Below, piece by piece: positions 10,871-22,318 of a stretch of 64,000 nucleotides of DNA (position 1 is its first letter; the number at the start of each line of letters is the position of its first letter). Source of the stretch: Antrodiella citrinella (taxonomy: Eukaryota > Basidiomycota > Agaricomycetes > Polyporales > Steccherinaceae); NCBI GenBank assembly GCA_004802725.1, contig SGPM01000002.1:3873-67872 (forward strand), read 5' to 3'. The position numbers and the translations under genes are program-made. Below the pieces are notes generated by a model. That model saw nothing but the letters and a program-made list of their open reading frames with translations, was not told where the DNA came from and searched no databases.

Positions 10871-12633
10871 CTACTCTTTGTTCATGCGGTCGCCCAGCTC
10901 GTCTACCAGTCTCTTGAGCTCCTCCGCCTCTTCGATGAGCACCCTGAGAGCTGGGTCACCGCCAGCCAATAACTTTCCTTCAGCTGTCTTCACTTCCTTC
11001 TTTACCTCCTTCAAACTCAGTGCAGCCACAGATCTCTTCACCACCTCACTCCATGTTGTCCCCTCCTTCTTCAATTCTTCCGCAAGCTCATCCTTCACCC
11101 TCCGGCACATCCCAACACCATCGTACCCAAAGCCTGTGTACACCTGGACGAACGATGCTCCTGCCTTTGCGTAGTCAAGCGCGTCGGAACCAGAGTTAAT
11201 TCCGCCGCAACCAATGAGGGGAACTTCGGCGGGAAGATGTACGCGCAGGGACCGGAGAGTCGCAATAGATAACGGCTTGAGCGGTGCGCCAGACAGACCG
11301 CCCGTTTCGACTTTGTTTCCTGCATTGAAAATGTCAGGCCAATCCAGTTTGGCATTTAGCAACGATGAGAAGCTTACCGTCCCGCAAGTGTGAAGGCCTG
11401 CTGATGGTCGTGTTGCTGACAATAACACCATCGACGTTGCTGGCTCGAACTGCTTCTGCTATGTCGACGATTTCCACCTCTGTCAGGTCGGGCGCAATTT
11501 TGAGAACAATCTTGGGTTTCTGCGCTAATGTCAAACTAGCTTCATCCCGAGCTTGGGAAACACCAGCGAGCAACTCTTCCAGTAACGAGCGGGTTTGTAG
11601 ACCGCTGAATTTGGGTTAGTCTTCATCTGTTTGCTCAGGGAGGGACACACACACCGAAGACCAGGCGTGTTTGGGCTTGACACATTCACTACCAGAACAT
11701 CGGCATAGGGTGCAAAGGACCGGACACCGGAGACAAAGTCTGCTATTGAGTCTGGAGCAGAAGACTTGTTCTTGCCAAGATTGACTGCAAGCAAGGAGGC
11801 CGGACGTAAACTAGCGTGCTTCTCCTCATCCTCCGACCTGAAGACCGGTATACGCTCGCGCAGACGACCTAGGACAGCGGCGTGTCCATCTGAAGGGAAC
11901 CCATAACGGTTGATAAGTGCTTCGTCTGCAACAAGGTGAAAGACGCGTGGTTTGGGATTCCCGGGCTATGAAAGATGCTACGGTCAGTGAACATGTTAGT
12001 TCACAGCGCTTGAGACGCGTTGTACGGACACGCTGGTGGACTTACTTGGGGTTTCGGTGTCACGCTGCCAATCTCCACCCAACTAAAGCCCAAGTTGAAG
12101 AGACCTGAAAAATAGCCTAGTAAGGCAACGTAGTGACGCTGTTTCCGGAGTTACGCACCGTCTACAGCCTCTCCATCCTTGTCGAATCCAGCTGCGAGGC
12201 CGATAGGGTTCTCCAAGTGTTCACCCCAAAGCTGAGATGAATGTTCAGAGCGTGTGTCAAGAGATAAGAGATATGCCACACGTACTTCCGCCCGAAGCAC
12301 CTCATCATCCTTCTGCGTATCTCTAGGACCCAGACCGCTTCGCAAAACCTTTACGGCAAGCTTATGCCCCACTTCCGCGTCGACTGCATACCGCAGCAGC
12401 GGCGTGAAGAAATACCTATGAATAGCGGAGCGACAGTCGAAGTAGTACACCGCAAAAAGGCCGGTAGACAGGGCGAAGAGACCCAAGTAAAGACTGGTTC
12501 GCACAGGCGTGTTTGTTAGAGGGGTGGACGTGGATGCATGGCGAATGGAGAGGTTATGCGAGGGGATGTGAGACCGTGGCCTGAGCAGAGAGTAGCCCAG
12601 GAATTGCCTTCGAGCAAACCCAAGACTGGCCAT
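10871..12633 (-). CDS. DHODH: Dihydroorotate dehydrogenase, mitochondrial (class 2)
   Basis: Oxidises dihydroorotate to orotate in pyrimidine synthesis and passes electrons to ubiquinone at the mitochondrial inner membrane. A basic presequence at the N-terminus ([20 protein letters not shown]) and a TM helix ([19 protein letters not shown]) are the marks of class 2 enzymes. Core motifs in order: [17 protein letters not shown], then [59 protein letters not shown] and [20 protein letters not shown], which bind FMN and orotate. Ser in the NVSSPNT segment is the expected catalytic base. An unusual charged C-terminal extension rich in Lys and Glu (about 90 residues, ending GDRMNKE) follows the barrel. 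There are at least five introns. The gene is divergent from the PQ-loop transporter. Confidence 0.93.
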
Positions 12634-12965
12634 GGATGAGCGGACGGGTTACTTTACGGCCATGTCTGTCTTTGTATGGCACAGGCGCTAGCGCCACGTG
12701 GCCACGCACTCATCGCATGCAATTGCTCTCATGCATTCAGAACTCAGAGACACGCTTGTGAAGGTAAACGACGATCATGAGGAGCTGCACATTCCCGTCG
12801 TCGCGGTATAGCAGAAGACACAGCAGGTGAGGCAGCAGGACGCTCGATCTTATCTTACGGGCGTCTATCCAGTATTTGTGCTGTGTGCCCTGCTCTGACT
12901 CTGAGAGCATCATTCCCGCTTTCATCTTCCTCTTTCTTCCCCCCGACACAGTCCCCAGCCACGAC
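12634..12965. promoter_or_regulatory. Divergent promoter, DHODH / PQ-loop transporter
   Basis: 332 bp between two outward-facing start codons must hold both promoters. Near 12905-12960 a pyrimidine-rich stretch lies just before the + strand start, as is common in basidiomycete promoters. No other element is clear. Confidence 0.5.
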
Positions 12966-14949
12966 ATGGCCAGTGCCTTCACCGTCAGCGACATACTCGG
13001 ATACACATCCATCGCGTGCTGGCTCGGTGCTCAGTTTCCGTAAGTTCGGCTTATTACTCGCCTCATGATTGGCTACCGGGAGGGATTTCCGCCTCCATGG
13101 CGGTAATTGCGCCATTCACACCTCACAATACCTCTATCTGACTTCATATCTCATCTAGACAGGTCTTGGAGAACTACCAGCGACGCTCCTCGGATGGCCT
13201 TGCTCTGTCCTTTCTATTGAACTGGCTACTCGGTACGTCTGGTGTTGGTGTATACGCTATGGGTCTCGTGAGCTGTGTTTCTGTCAAAGGTACTGATTCC
13301 TTCTTCCTGTGGCAGGTGACATATCCAACCTTGTAGGATGCATCTTGACGCACCAGCTGCCGTTCCAGGTGCGTCGGTCCTGATTGAAGTGGCAGGAGCT
13401 TGCTGACCTCTCTATCAGACATACCTGGCAGTATATTTCTGCTTCGTCGATCTATCACTGTTCGGCCAGTACTTCTACTACCGAAAACCATCGAAACCGA
13501 TCACGGGGTACCTGGGGCGTGCGCGTACAACCTCGACGACCGTAGCTCGACGACTGTCCATCGACCGGCCGACGCGCTACCGCACCCTTTCTCATGTTGC
13601 TGCGAACGTGGCAGCGGCGGCGGCGCTCGCCGCACAGCAAGAGGAGACGCGCTGGCATCGTTCTAGTCTTGAAGCCCATCATCGTAATACCTCGGAGCAG
13701 CATCTGGATGGAGCAGCACCAGGTGCCTCCGATGGGGATGATGAAGTAGACGAGCAAGCTCTAGCTCGATTAGCAGACAGCTTCCACTCCGAAGGCGGCA
13801 GTCGCTCGCGACGGAAGGTGGTTTCCTGGAGTCAAGAACGAGGAGACCGACGAACCGCGATGTCCCCGACAGCTCGCGTGCACCCTCATCTTCGGATGAC
13901 CTCCCCCTCCCTCCCAGCGGAAGACTTTGACTTCTCCACGCGAGGCAGGCCAATGGCTAGGCAGGGTAGCGACGCCGACCCTGTCGAGTGGGCGCCAACC
14001 AGCGCTGAAAGACGGAGTTCCCGAGCCAGTCGAAAATCAGCGAGCATGGTCTTCCTGGGCGTGTGGGCGCTGTTTGGTGTTGGCACTCTCACCGGTATGG
14101 GACGCGGTCTACCTTCGCGAGCTGGTCTTCGACTTGGTAGAGTTTTGGCTAGAGAAGAAGTGACTATACCACCAAAGTCGATACCCGTTATATTTGCAAA
14201 CGTTCCTGCTGCGAGTCGCCCGGAAGACGTTGCAGGGTCGGCTTTTTCTTGGACCACGAGAGCCGAGTCTGCTTCGTCGTCTGACCATCCTGATGAGCCG
14301 AGTGAGCACGGCGGCGACCCTGAATACATTATTGGTCGAATATCTGCATGGATATGCACGACGCTCTACCTCACTTCTCGATTACCTCAAATATGGAAGA
14401 ACGTGCGTGGCCTTTCCTTCATTTCTTTTACGAACGATGCTTATACTTCGTAATCAGTTCGTCAGGAAGTCAGTAGAGGTGAGAACGATGTGTCATTGTC
14501 ATTGTGAAACGTGCGTACTGATGGTTGTGGTTAGGGCCTCTCCATGTATCTATTTATCTTCGCATTTCTCGGCAACCTCTTCTACGTCGCGTCGATTCTT
14601 TCCTCTCCTAAACTGCAACTCCCACCACGCGACGCATCTGCCTTCCTCCGAGAAAGCATACCGTAAGTGTTTCTGCCCGATTTCAAACACATGACGTTGT
14701 TTTAACTTTCCGATCATGTTCAGATACCTGCTAGGAAGCGGTGGAACGCTCATGTTTGACGTAACAATCGTCGCCCAGTCGTTTATTTATCGTCCCAAAG
14801 CACATTTGCGTGGCCGACGATCGTCACGCACCGTCAACGAAGAGGAAGCGGGGTTGCTCAGTGCAGACGCCACTGGGGCGGAGGATCCGATCACTCCTTC
14901 GCGCCGACGATTACCAACTGGCTCCGAAGTTGATTTTGCAGGAAACTAG
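12966..14949 (+). CDS. PQ-loop vacuolar amino-acid transporter (Ypq/RTC2-like)
   Basis: Seven-helix membrane protein with two PQ-loop repeats. The first is formed by GYTSIACWLGAQFP joined to QVLENYQRRSSDGLALSF, with an intron inside the motif. The second is SRLPQIWKN joined through a 21-nt exon (FVRKSVE) to GLSMYLFIFAFLGN. Between them is a long hydrophilic insert of about 250 residues with Ser, Arg and acidic residues and one extra hydrophobic segment (VFLGVWALFGVGTL). The last TM pair contains LLGSGGTLMFDVTIVAQSF. Yeast Ypq proteins move basic amino acids across the vacuolar membrane, and that role is inferred here by family. Start chosen at MASAFTVSDILG because it opens helix 1 directly. 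Confidence 0.88.
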
Positions 14950-15155
14950 ACCTATTATCTTGTTGTCTTGTCGTAGATATTTCTTGGACTTGTAGAACAC
15001 AAGGGCACCTACATGCCTGTTGTTTACACAGTGTACTGTATATCCTAATCGGCTGCACCGGCCCGGAAATGTGATCAGTTTCCGCGTCCAGTCCAACAAG
15101 TTGCTTTCGCTCCACTCTGCACTGACTACCGTTGCACTCTATCCGTTGTTCTACC

Positions 15156-16405
15156 ATGTCTCGTCCAACACACAAACGTGCTGCAGGCTCTCAAGGGGAG
15201 AGTTCCTCTCAGCACGCACCAAAGAAGACACGCTTTGTGGAACCCTCAGAGGATCCAGCCAAGTTCGCAGAGGATGTGGATTCTCAGCTTGAGGACCCCC
15301 TCGCGAAGCGGAAAGGACGTGTCAATACCGCAGGATACGATTCCGACTCGAGCGATGACGGGGAAGGCGTCGTCCTAAGTCGACGACCCAAAGCGGGTGG
15401 GGCAGACGACGAGGACGAAGACATGTTCGCCATGGGGGAGAAAGAGGAGGAGGAGAAGACGGAGGAGGGCGGCGCCAAGAAGAAGCCGACGGTGTTCATG
15501 CGGTTGGGAGACATTGAGGGACAGGAGTTTGGGAAGACGGAGGATTCGGATGAGGAGGATGAGCCGGAAGACGAGGACGAGGCTGAGAGGCGGAAGAAGG
15601 AGGGGATGGGGTTCGAGGTGTCGTCTTTCAATATGAGGGAGGAGATGGAGGAGGGGAAGTTCGCCTCGGATGGGACGTACGTCAAGTCGTTCGACCCTCA
15701 TGCGGTCCACGACCGTTGGATGGAGGGCATGGACGATTCGGAGATCAAGAAGGCTAGGAAACAGCATCGATATCAGGAAAAGTTGCAGAGGGAGAAGATA
15801 GAGGCTGAGGAGAAAGAACTCGAGGAGCTCGGAGGAAAGGAGGACGGTGAGAAGAAGATGCTAGGGTATTTGAAGAAGGGAGAGACGATCTTGGAGGCAT
15901 TGCAACGCTTGGGTGCAAAAGCCAAAAAAGAGGCACCAAAACACAAGAGGTACGTTGGTTTTTTGTCCCACAGCACCAACGTACTCATATTGGCCCATTT
16001 CGTAGAGCAAAGAAGGACCAGGACGCGATGACCGTAGACAAAGACGCAGCTGCAAAGCCGAAGTCTGACATTGACGAGATCACGCATCTTGCCTCCCTGC
16101 TCATGTCCTTCGGAGACACCGATATCTACAACAAAACTTACGAAGAGCTCGTGCGTTCTGTCAGGTCTGCCGGCAAGGTAGACCAATCTTGGGTCCCGCC
16201 GTCCGCAGATGTCAAGTTCGAATATGTCTGGGACGTTCCAGGGACGACTACACCAGGTCAGGAGGGACAGGTATTCGGACCGTATAGCGAAGAGGAGATG
16301 CGGACTTGGTACAAGGCTACATACTTTGGGTCGTCTGGGGAGAAGGTCAAGGTACGGACGGTGGGTAGCAGTGAATGGGCGAGCTGGGATAATGTGGTCA
16401 CCTAG
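15156..16405 (+). CDS. LIN1: U5 snRNP component LIN1 / CD2BP2-like, GYF domain
   Basis: Two exons with the intron at 15950-16005, about 398 residues. The N-terminal two thirds are highly charged and acidic (FEVSSFNMREEMEEGKF, GTYVKSFDPHAVHDRWMEG), as in Lin1/CD2BP2. A middle segment ETILEALQRLGAKAKK is followed by the conserved helix ITHLASLLMSFGDTDIYNKT. The C-terminal GYF domain is recognisable from YVWDVPG, then GQVFGPYSEEEMRTWYKA and WASWDNV. Lin1/CD2BP2 binds the U5 snRNP protein Prp6/Dib1 region and helps tri-snRNP assembly. Gly-Pro-Tyr-Ser-containing GYF domains bind proline-rich ligands. Confidence 0.93.
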
Positions 16406-16570
16406 TTGATTCGAAGAAATGTATCCATTCCCATGTTCTTATATGAAAGTGTAACTATCCATTACGCTCTGTCATGGTATAAGATACAAAATTGTCAGGA
16501 ATAATGATACAAGGTCCCGAATCGTTATTGTCGTCAGTCTACGCGTGATACCCAAATGAAGTCTCTGAAG

Positions 16571-19500
16571 CTAATGGCTGATGTACTGGAACACGTAGGA
16601 TACCTCGGGGAGTCCAACCTCAGCACGCAAAAGATCGTCGTGGTTGTTTTTCAGCTCAGCGTTCGTAAAATGGTTCCAACTGAAACAAGGGACCGTCAGT
16701 TATCCCGCTCGACAATAACTCGATCAAAGGACATACGTGCTAGCATCACCATATAACAATGCCGGTGCTTTGATGGTCTGCCTGCCATTCTTACATCGCT
16801 TGCACTTGAAGGTATCATGGGTATCGCAGAGGGTATCTTCCTGGAACATGAACAACTTGCGTAAAGCATCGACCGAGAAATGTCGCTCGGTGTCTTCTTT
16901 CTCGTCCACAACAGCTGAAGACAGGGCTTGCTTGTTTGCCTGCCGTTGAAATATCTTCTCCTCAATGGTGCCAGTAGAGATGAAACGGTATACGAAGCCT
17001 GTGGTGGATGTAGCGTGATGAGCGCGAAATCAGTCTCCATGAAGTAGGAGGGGCTCACATTCTTTCTTCTGACCGTCACGCCACACTCGAGCAAGTGCTT
17101 GCTGGTCAGCAGCCGGATTCCAGTCTAGGACGTCCGTCAATACGAGTACTTGCATCAGGCTGCACTGCGACTCACCAGGATCGAACAGAATTAAGCGATT
17201 AGCACCAATGAGGTTGATACCACATCCACCAGCCTTGCTACTCAGGAGGAACACGAATTCCTTGCCCTCGGGATTGTTGAATTGATCAACAAATTTCTGG
17301 CGTTTGCTGATGGTCATTGTACCATCCAACCTGAAGTAGCCGTACCTGCAATCAATGCGTTAGCGAAGATATCACGATGCCAACTCGAAGAACATACTTC
17401 TTGCTCCGAAGCAATTTCTCGAATATATCTAAGGTCTGAGTATAATTACTGATCAAGACGATCTTGTCGTTCGTCTCTGCTCTCATACGAGCTAAGAATC
17501 TGCGCATATGTTGGAACCACGATCCGGTCATGATGGCATCTGACTTACCTCTCTAGAACCAAGAACTTTCCGCCCCACTCGCAATGCACTTCCTGACTTC
17601 TGCTTCGGTCCTTCGCACTCGCTCCAGCGCCGTTGAATCCTTCGGGGATGAGGTCATCCGAGCCCTGTAGATCCTGAGGCAAGTCTAATAACTCCGGATG
17701 ATTGCACAGCTTCTTGAGAATGTTAATCGCTTTGAGTGGCTGAGACTCGACTCCTCTGAGCAATCGTTGAATCTCGGGAGACCTGATGAATAACCGGTAG
17801 AGGGACAGCTGGAAGTCGGATAACTTGCAGAAGACAACCTGTTCGTACTTGACCGGCACTATAAGAACAATATAAGACAAGATGCTTCGGCGATGAATAG
17901 ATAAATTAACGCACAGTATTTGGACAGCAGATCATTCGTACGGCGAATGATGAATCGGGTCACCAATGAACCAAGCTCTTTGAGCTTCTTCTCACTTGTT
18001 GCTTTCACTGCATCAGTGGCATCTGCATCACGACCACGAATAATGATGTTCTCGAAATTCTTCCTGAAGTCATTCTTAGTACCCAGGAAATTCGGGTTCG
18101 CAAAGTTTAATAGCGAGAAATATTCCGAAAGATCGTTCTGTAGAAAGGGCTTAGAGGTTGTATATGAGTGGTCAGCTCCTGACGAACCTGAATTGGTGTA
18201 CCAGACAATATGACCCGTCTCTTCACGTTCAGGCCATTGAGAGCTTGAAAGGTCAGCGATTCTAAGTGTCGCAGCGTCGTTCGTTAGATCATGCGATAGA
18301 GACTGTTGTCGTAACAATTTCAGGCTCACCTGAGTTTTTTAGGCGATGGCCCTCATCGCAGAGCAGCAAGCCAATGGAGCAATTCGCGAGGTACGCAGTG
18401 AGAGTACGCAAAGTCTCGTAGGAAACAATCATCACTGTAAAACTCATGAGCATCAGGTTAGGGATCGTCTGCGATCTTCTTACCTGGCTGAGAAACATTC
18501 CGTCCGCCTGCAGCAACCCATCGAGCTACTTTCTCGAGCATCTCTGTTTTCCCGCCTTTCCCGTCTATGGCGAGTGCATTGATTGCATCTTTGCCTAGCC
18601 ATTTCACTGGCAAGTAGTAGCAATACTGAGAGATGATTCCAAAATGCATGAAACATTACACTCACCAAGCTCGTTCGCCCAATTCTTCACCAAACTTGAG
18701 GGGCAGGCGATGATGCACTTCTCAATGGTAGGCTTTCCGGCGTGAGGAGACTGCTTGATTAATGTCCACATGAGTGCAATACACTGCAGCGTCTTTCCAA
18801 GTCCCATCCCGTCGGCCATGATACACCCGTACTGGTTCTCGACGACCATTCCTGTCGTGCATCGATACAGAAACTATTAAAAGTTCAGATGCATACAGTC
18901 AAGAAGTAGGGGAAGACTCACCTTGACACCCTCGACTTGATGCGGCCGTAAAACCTTACACAGGCGGGGATCAATGACCACAGCAACTCTACTGTTCGTC
19001 TTCTTCTTATCCTTCCCACTTCCAAGAAGCTCCTTCAGGCTCTTGTGAGGGTTATACAGACCAGCAGTCTTCTCCAGCACCTCCTTCGCCTCTCTGTCCT
19101 TCTCTTCTTCCTTCAGCCGTTCCTTCCGCTCCTCATCAGTCTCTCTGCTGTCGATGGTAGGGTCAAACAGCACGATAGCATGATCCTCCATCGGGTCATG
19201 TAGAGGCCGAGGAATGATGTTGGCGAGAGGGCGGATTCCGAGAGATACATTCGATGCGCCTTTGTAGACCACTTCTCCGTCAGCAGTCTTCATGCCAGGG
19301 ATAGCAAACTTCTTCGAGATCTCTTCAAAAGGCTTTGCCTTAAACACAGGGAATTCCTGGACGTTGTTGTCTCGCGGGGCTTCATACTGGCCATCCTTGC
19401 CAGTCTTCTTCTTCTTAGACTTGCGAGTGTCCTCGTCGGAGTTATCATCGTCTGCGTCGCCTCCTGCACCTTTGTACGATACACGTTTGCGTTTGCGAAG

Positions 19501-19617
19501 GGGCTTGTCCAAAGAAGTAGCGGGAGTGGGTGGTTTGAAGGGCTTATTGATGCGCGTGCTCTCTTGCAGCCTGTCGACGACTTTTCCGTCGGCAGTAGTG
19601 GGTGCACGTCTCAGCAT
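16571..19617 (-). CDS. RAD54: RAD54 DNA repair and recombination ATPase
   Basis: Swi2/Snf2-family dsDNA translocase that works with Rad51 in homologous recombination. The N-terminus (from [15 protein letters not shown]) is basic with a nuclear signal ([10 protein letters not shown] and a KKKK run). The ATPase follows: [16 protein letters not shown], Walker [12 protein letters not shown], motif Ia [16 protein letters not shown] box [12 protein letters not shown], motif [13 protein letters not shown], then [36 protein letters not shown] and motif [17 protein letters not shown]. It ends with the Cys-rich Rad54 C-terminus ([10 protein letters not shown]) and WNHFTNAEL. About ten introns. The start is placed at MLRRAP because the in-frame Met upstream adds only hydrophobic residues foreign to the family. 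Confidence 0.96.
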
Positions 19618-19934
19618 AGTGCGGTGAGGGAAATACAAGACGAAGAAGAAAGACGGAATCACGGAATCACGGTCAGACTGGGTCAGTAAACAAAAGCCTG
19701 ACGGGCTTGCCGAGACGCGTGCCCTTCGCGCGTGCGACGCGTTTTGGTCACATGACCGTTCTCACATATAAGCGCCAGTTAGCATGTCGATCTCAGCGTG
19801 TAATAATGCTGCAGTTCGTGGTTCTCCTCCGTCGTTGCAGTGGTCAACATCTGACCGATATTATACTTATCGTTGTACTCTATCCAAAGTAAAACAAGAA
19901 AGGTCCAAGAAAATATGCGGAAGCAGAGAACACA
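19618..19934 (-). promoter_or_regulatory. RAD54 promoter with two ACGCGT boxes
   Basis: Two copies of the MluI cell-cycle box ACGCGT (19715-19720 and 19737-19742) lie 98-125 bp upstream of the RAD54 start codon. In yeasts this motif is bound by MBF and drives G1/S expression of replication and repair genes. Function here is inferred. The remaining sequence also includes the 3' end of the next minus-strand gene. Confidence 0.5.
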
Positions 19935-22167
19935 TCACCACTGCTCGCCATCGGCATGCATCACAGCGTCGCAGTATGCAACATCGTCAGCTATAACGAC
20001 TTCCGATACGACAACATTTCCCTCGGTACTCAGGAGCTCCGGCTTGATACCCAACTTTGTTCCTATCGTGTTGTTCGTGGAAGAGCAGAGGGCCAGGACA
20101 TGACTCCCAATAGTTGTGACGAACTGGAGCATCATGTGTTTGAGTGCTGGTATTACTGAAGATGTGGTATGAATCGCTTACGAGATCGCCTTTCATGAGT
20201 TTTGCCTTGAAACGTTGGAAATGGGCATCATCATCTGAAGTGGCTTTGTCATCCAAGATGCCTTGGGCGCAAGAGCCTCTAAGAACTAATGCGTTCGCCA
20301 AAGCCAAAGCGTGTTGCCTTGGGTAAAATTTTCCTGGAGTTTGACTGACACTACCAGCTACTGCCTCGCCAAGGGGCTTGTAATCTGTGTTGCTGGGTGG
20401 ATGCATGTGCGAGAGTAGTAGTGGCAAGGTGACGGTATAGCTGAGTTTTATGAGGCACATTGGTCGCTCGTCGTTCTCACTGAAAACAGAAGAATGTTAG
20501 ATTTTGCGCATGAAAGCACATGATACTAACGTACGAGGAGCCACTCGGTGATAAGTTTTGTCCAAATCCGCTGTAATGCTGACGTCAGGTAAAAGCAAAT
20601 TTTCTCTGGCCGGCCAAAGCTTACAGTGGTCCAAAGATGGTGTTGCGCAAAGCGGTCAAGGCTCGACTCGAAGACACGTTCCTGACCGTTTCTGCTGGAG
20701 ATGCAATGTCACCGCTGGAAAGGAATTTGGTAAGGATACCATCCACGGTAGCAGCCAGTCCAGAGAAGCTTACTCCATCTGAGTGTCAGGCACATGCTCA
20801 TCATCGATTTCGCCTTCTGCATCCTCGTCGTGCAGCTCGGATCCGGCTTTTTTCACAGACTCCGATGAAGCGAGCGGGCTCGAGTCAGGAGGAACTACAA
20901 TCGGAGGACCTCTCCGACTCGGTCCTGCTTCCGCGTCCTTGTCACTACGTTTGATACTGCTGGAAGATTCTTGAGTAAATAAGCCCATGATGCTACCCTT
21001 CATAGCCCGAGCGCGGGCAATGAGTCCGGAGGGAGGCTGTACATCGATAGGTCGAACAGAAATTGCTTCTGGCCGCGCTACCGCTTCATGACGAGACTGA
21101 ATTGAAGGCGAGACGACAGTGCGGAATGTGCTTGGTCCATCCATGACCATGGGATCATCTTGTTCATCAAGTCTAGATGGCCCGACTATAGGCGGTTCCG
21201 CAGCGTTCTTCATCATGTCGAACGCATTATCTAAGTCCGAAGCCCCGTCGTTCGTGGTCTCACCGACTACAGAGGACTCATGTCCGACGAGCGCGAATCG
21301 ACTCGCTGCAGGAGGTTTCTTATGTGACGATTCATTGGCCTTTGATGAGCTCGCAGACGACTGAGTGCGAGTGGGTGTTGAGCGCTTTGTAGATTTCTTG
21401 GGAGGACTAGCTGCTGCTGCCCGTGCAGACTTCCGACGAGTGCGTTTCGATGGCACATCTTCGCCTGCCGGAGAGACAGCACGTCGTTTGCGACTGCTGG
21501 TGCTGGTGGGTACGTCATCTCCTATGATAGAGCGAACTTCGTTTTCAGAGTCCTCGATGGGTTCAAAAAGAGAGGGTCCTGCTAGCTTGGCAGGTTCAAG
21601 TTTCGGTTTCTTCGCTGTTTTGCCTGAGGCTGCAGTGAATATAGATGAGTCACTGAAATATGTAACACATACGAGGAGGTCCTGTGGGCAACGCCTCGGC
21701 TCCAACATCGTAGGTTTTGATGTCTTCTTGCTTGAATTCGGTGATCCTTTCCCAGAACGCCTCAATGAAGTGTTCTGAACCATTGCTGAAGCTCGTCGTT
21801 GCTTCCCAGCTGAGACAATACAAGCGGACGCGCGGGGCGGGGTTGAGTGAGCGTTCAACGCCTGAACAGCTTGTCAGGTGAGACTCACGTATTATCGCTC
21901 TCTCCGTATCCAGCCCACTACAAGTTGTGACACGATCAGGGTGCCGTTGGACATATCATGTAGATAGCCTTCCTACCTTGACAAAATACTCCTATGGCAC
22001 GAACACGGGATGACTAAATTGATCCTAGAAGGCAAGAAACAACTCACCCAAACCTTCTTATTTCTGACCTTCTTGACTCTGGCGCGAAGAATGCGCTCTG
22101 GAAGCGCGTAAGTAAATACGAACGACAACGGAAAGCAGAACGCACCGACGACATACTCCTGACCCAT
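19935..22167 (-). CDS. Chromodomain protein
   Basis: Splicing four short 5' exons gives a chromodomain at residues about 4-70: MGQEYVVERILRARVKK, then VWEYFVKWAGYGESDNTW and SEHFIEAFWERI. The aromatic cage residues expected for methyl-lysine reading (Tyr near the start, Trp in FVKWAGYG, and Trp/Glu in NTWE) are present. After it come ITEFKQEDIKTYDVG, a long Ser/Lys-rich nuclear segment (SRKRRAV, SKRTRRKSARA) and a C-terminal region after several small exons (ITADLDKTYHRVAPR, CLIKLSYTVTLPLLL). I do not recognise that C-terminal region, and it is not an obvious chromo shadow domain. Likely a histone H3-methyl-lysine reader. Each chromodomain exon was chosen to keep the domain intact. The other reading frame, long and open through exon 1 to 22245, is a shadow. 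Confidence 0.8.
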
Positions 22168-22318
22168 GGTGGAATGAGTCCGCACGCGGTGTGGTGGGCG
22201 TACAACGACAACGAGCGCGCTTAGCGCCGACACACGAGTGTTCAATAATATATTAGACGCGCATCACATTGTAGGCGGCCAGCCTGAGGACTCAGGAGTC
22301 TTTCTGCTCATCTTCAAT
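22168..22318. promoter_or_regulatory. Compact divergent promoter, chromodomain gene / CHMP7
   Basis: Only 151 bp separate the two outward start codons, so both promoters and both 5' UTRs share this stretch. An AT-rich patch (AATAATATATTAG, near 22243-22255) is in its middle. Confidence 0.6.

Noticed and set aside
15284..15767. Long antisense frames over LIN1
   Set aside because: They arise from the acidic, purine-rich coding repeat of LIN1 read backwards and give low-complexity Ser or Leu protein.
21973..22245. 90-codon minus-strand frame that looks like a small membrane protein
   Set aside because: It is the unspliced first exons and introns of the chromodomain gene; splicing gives the domain.
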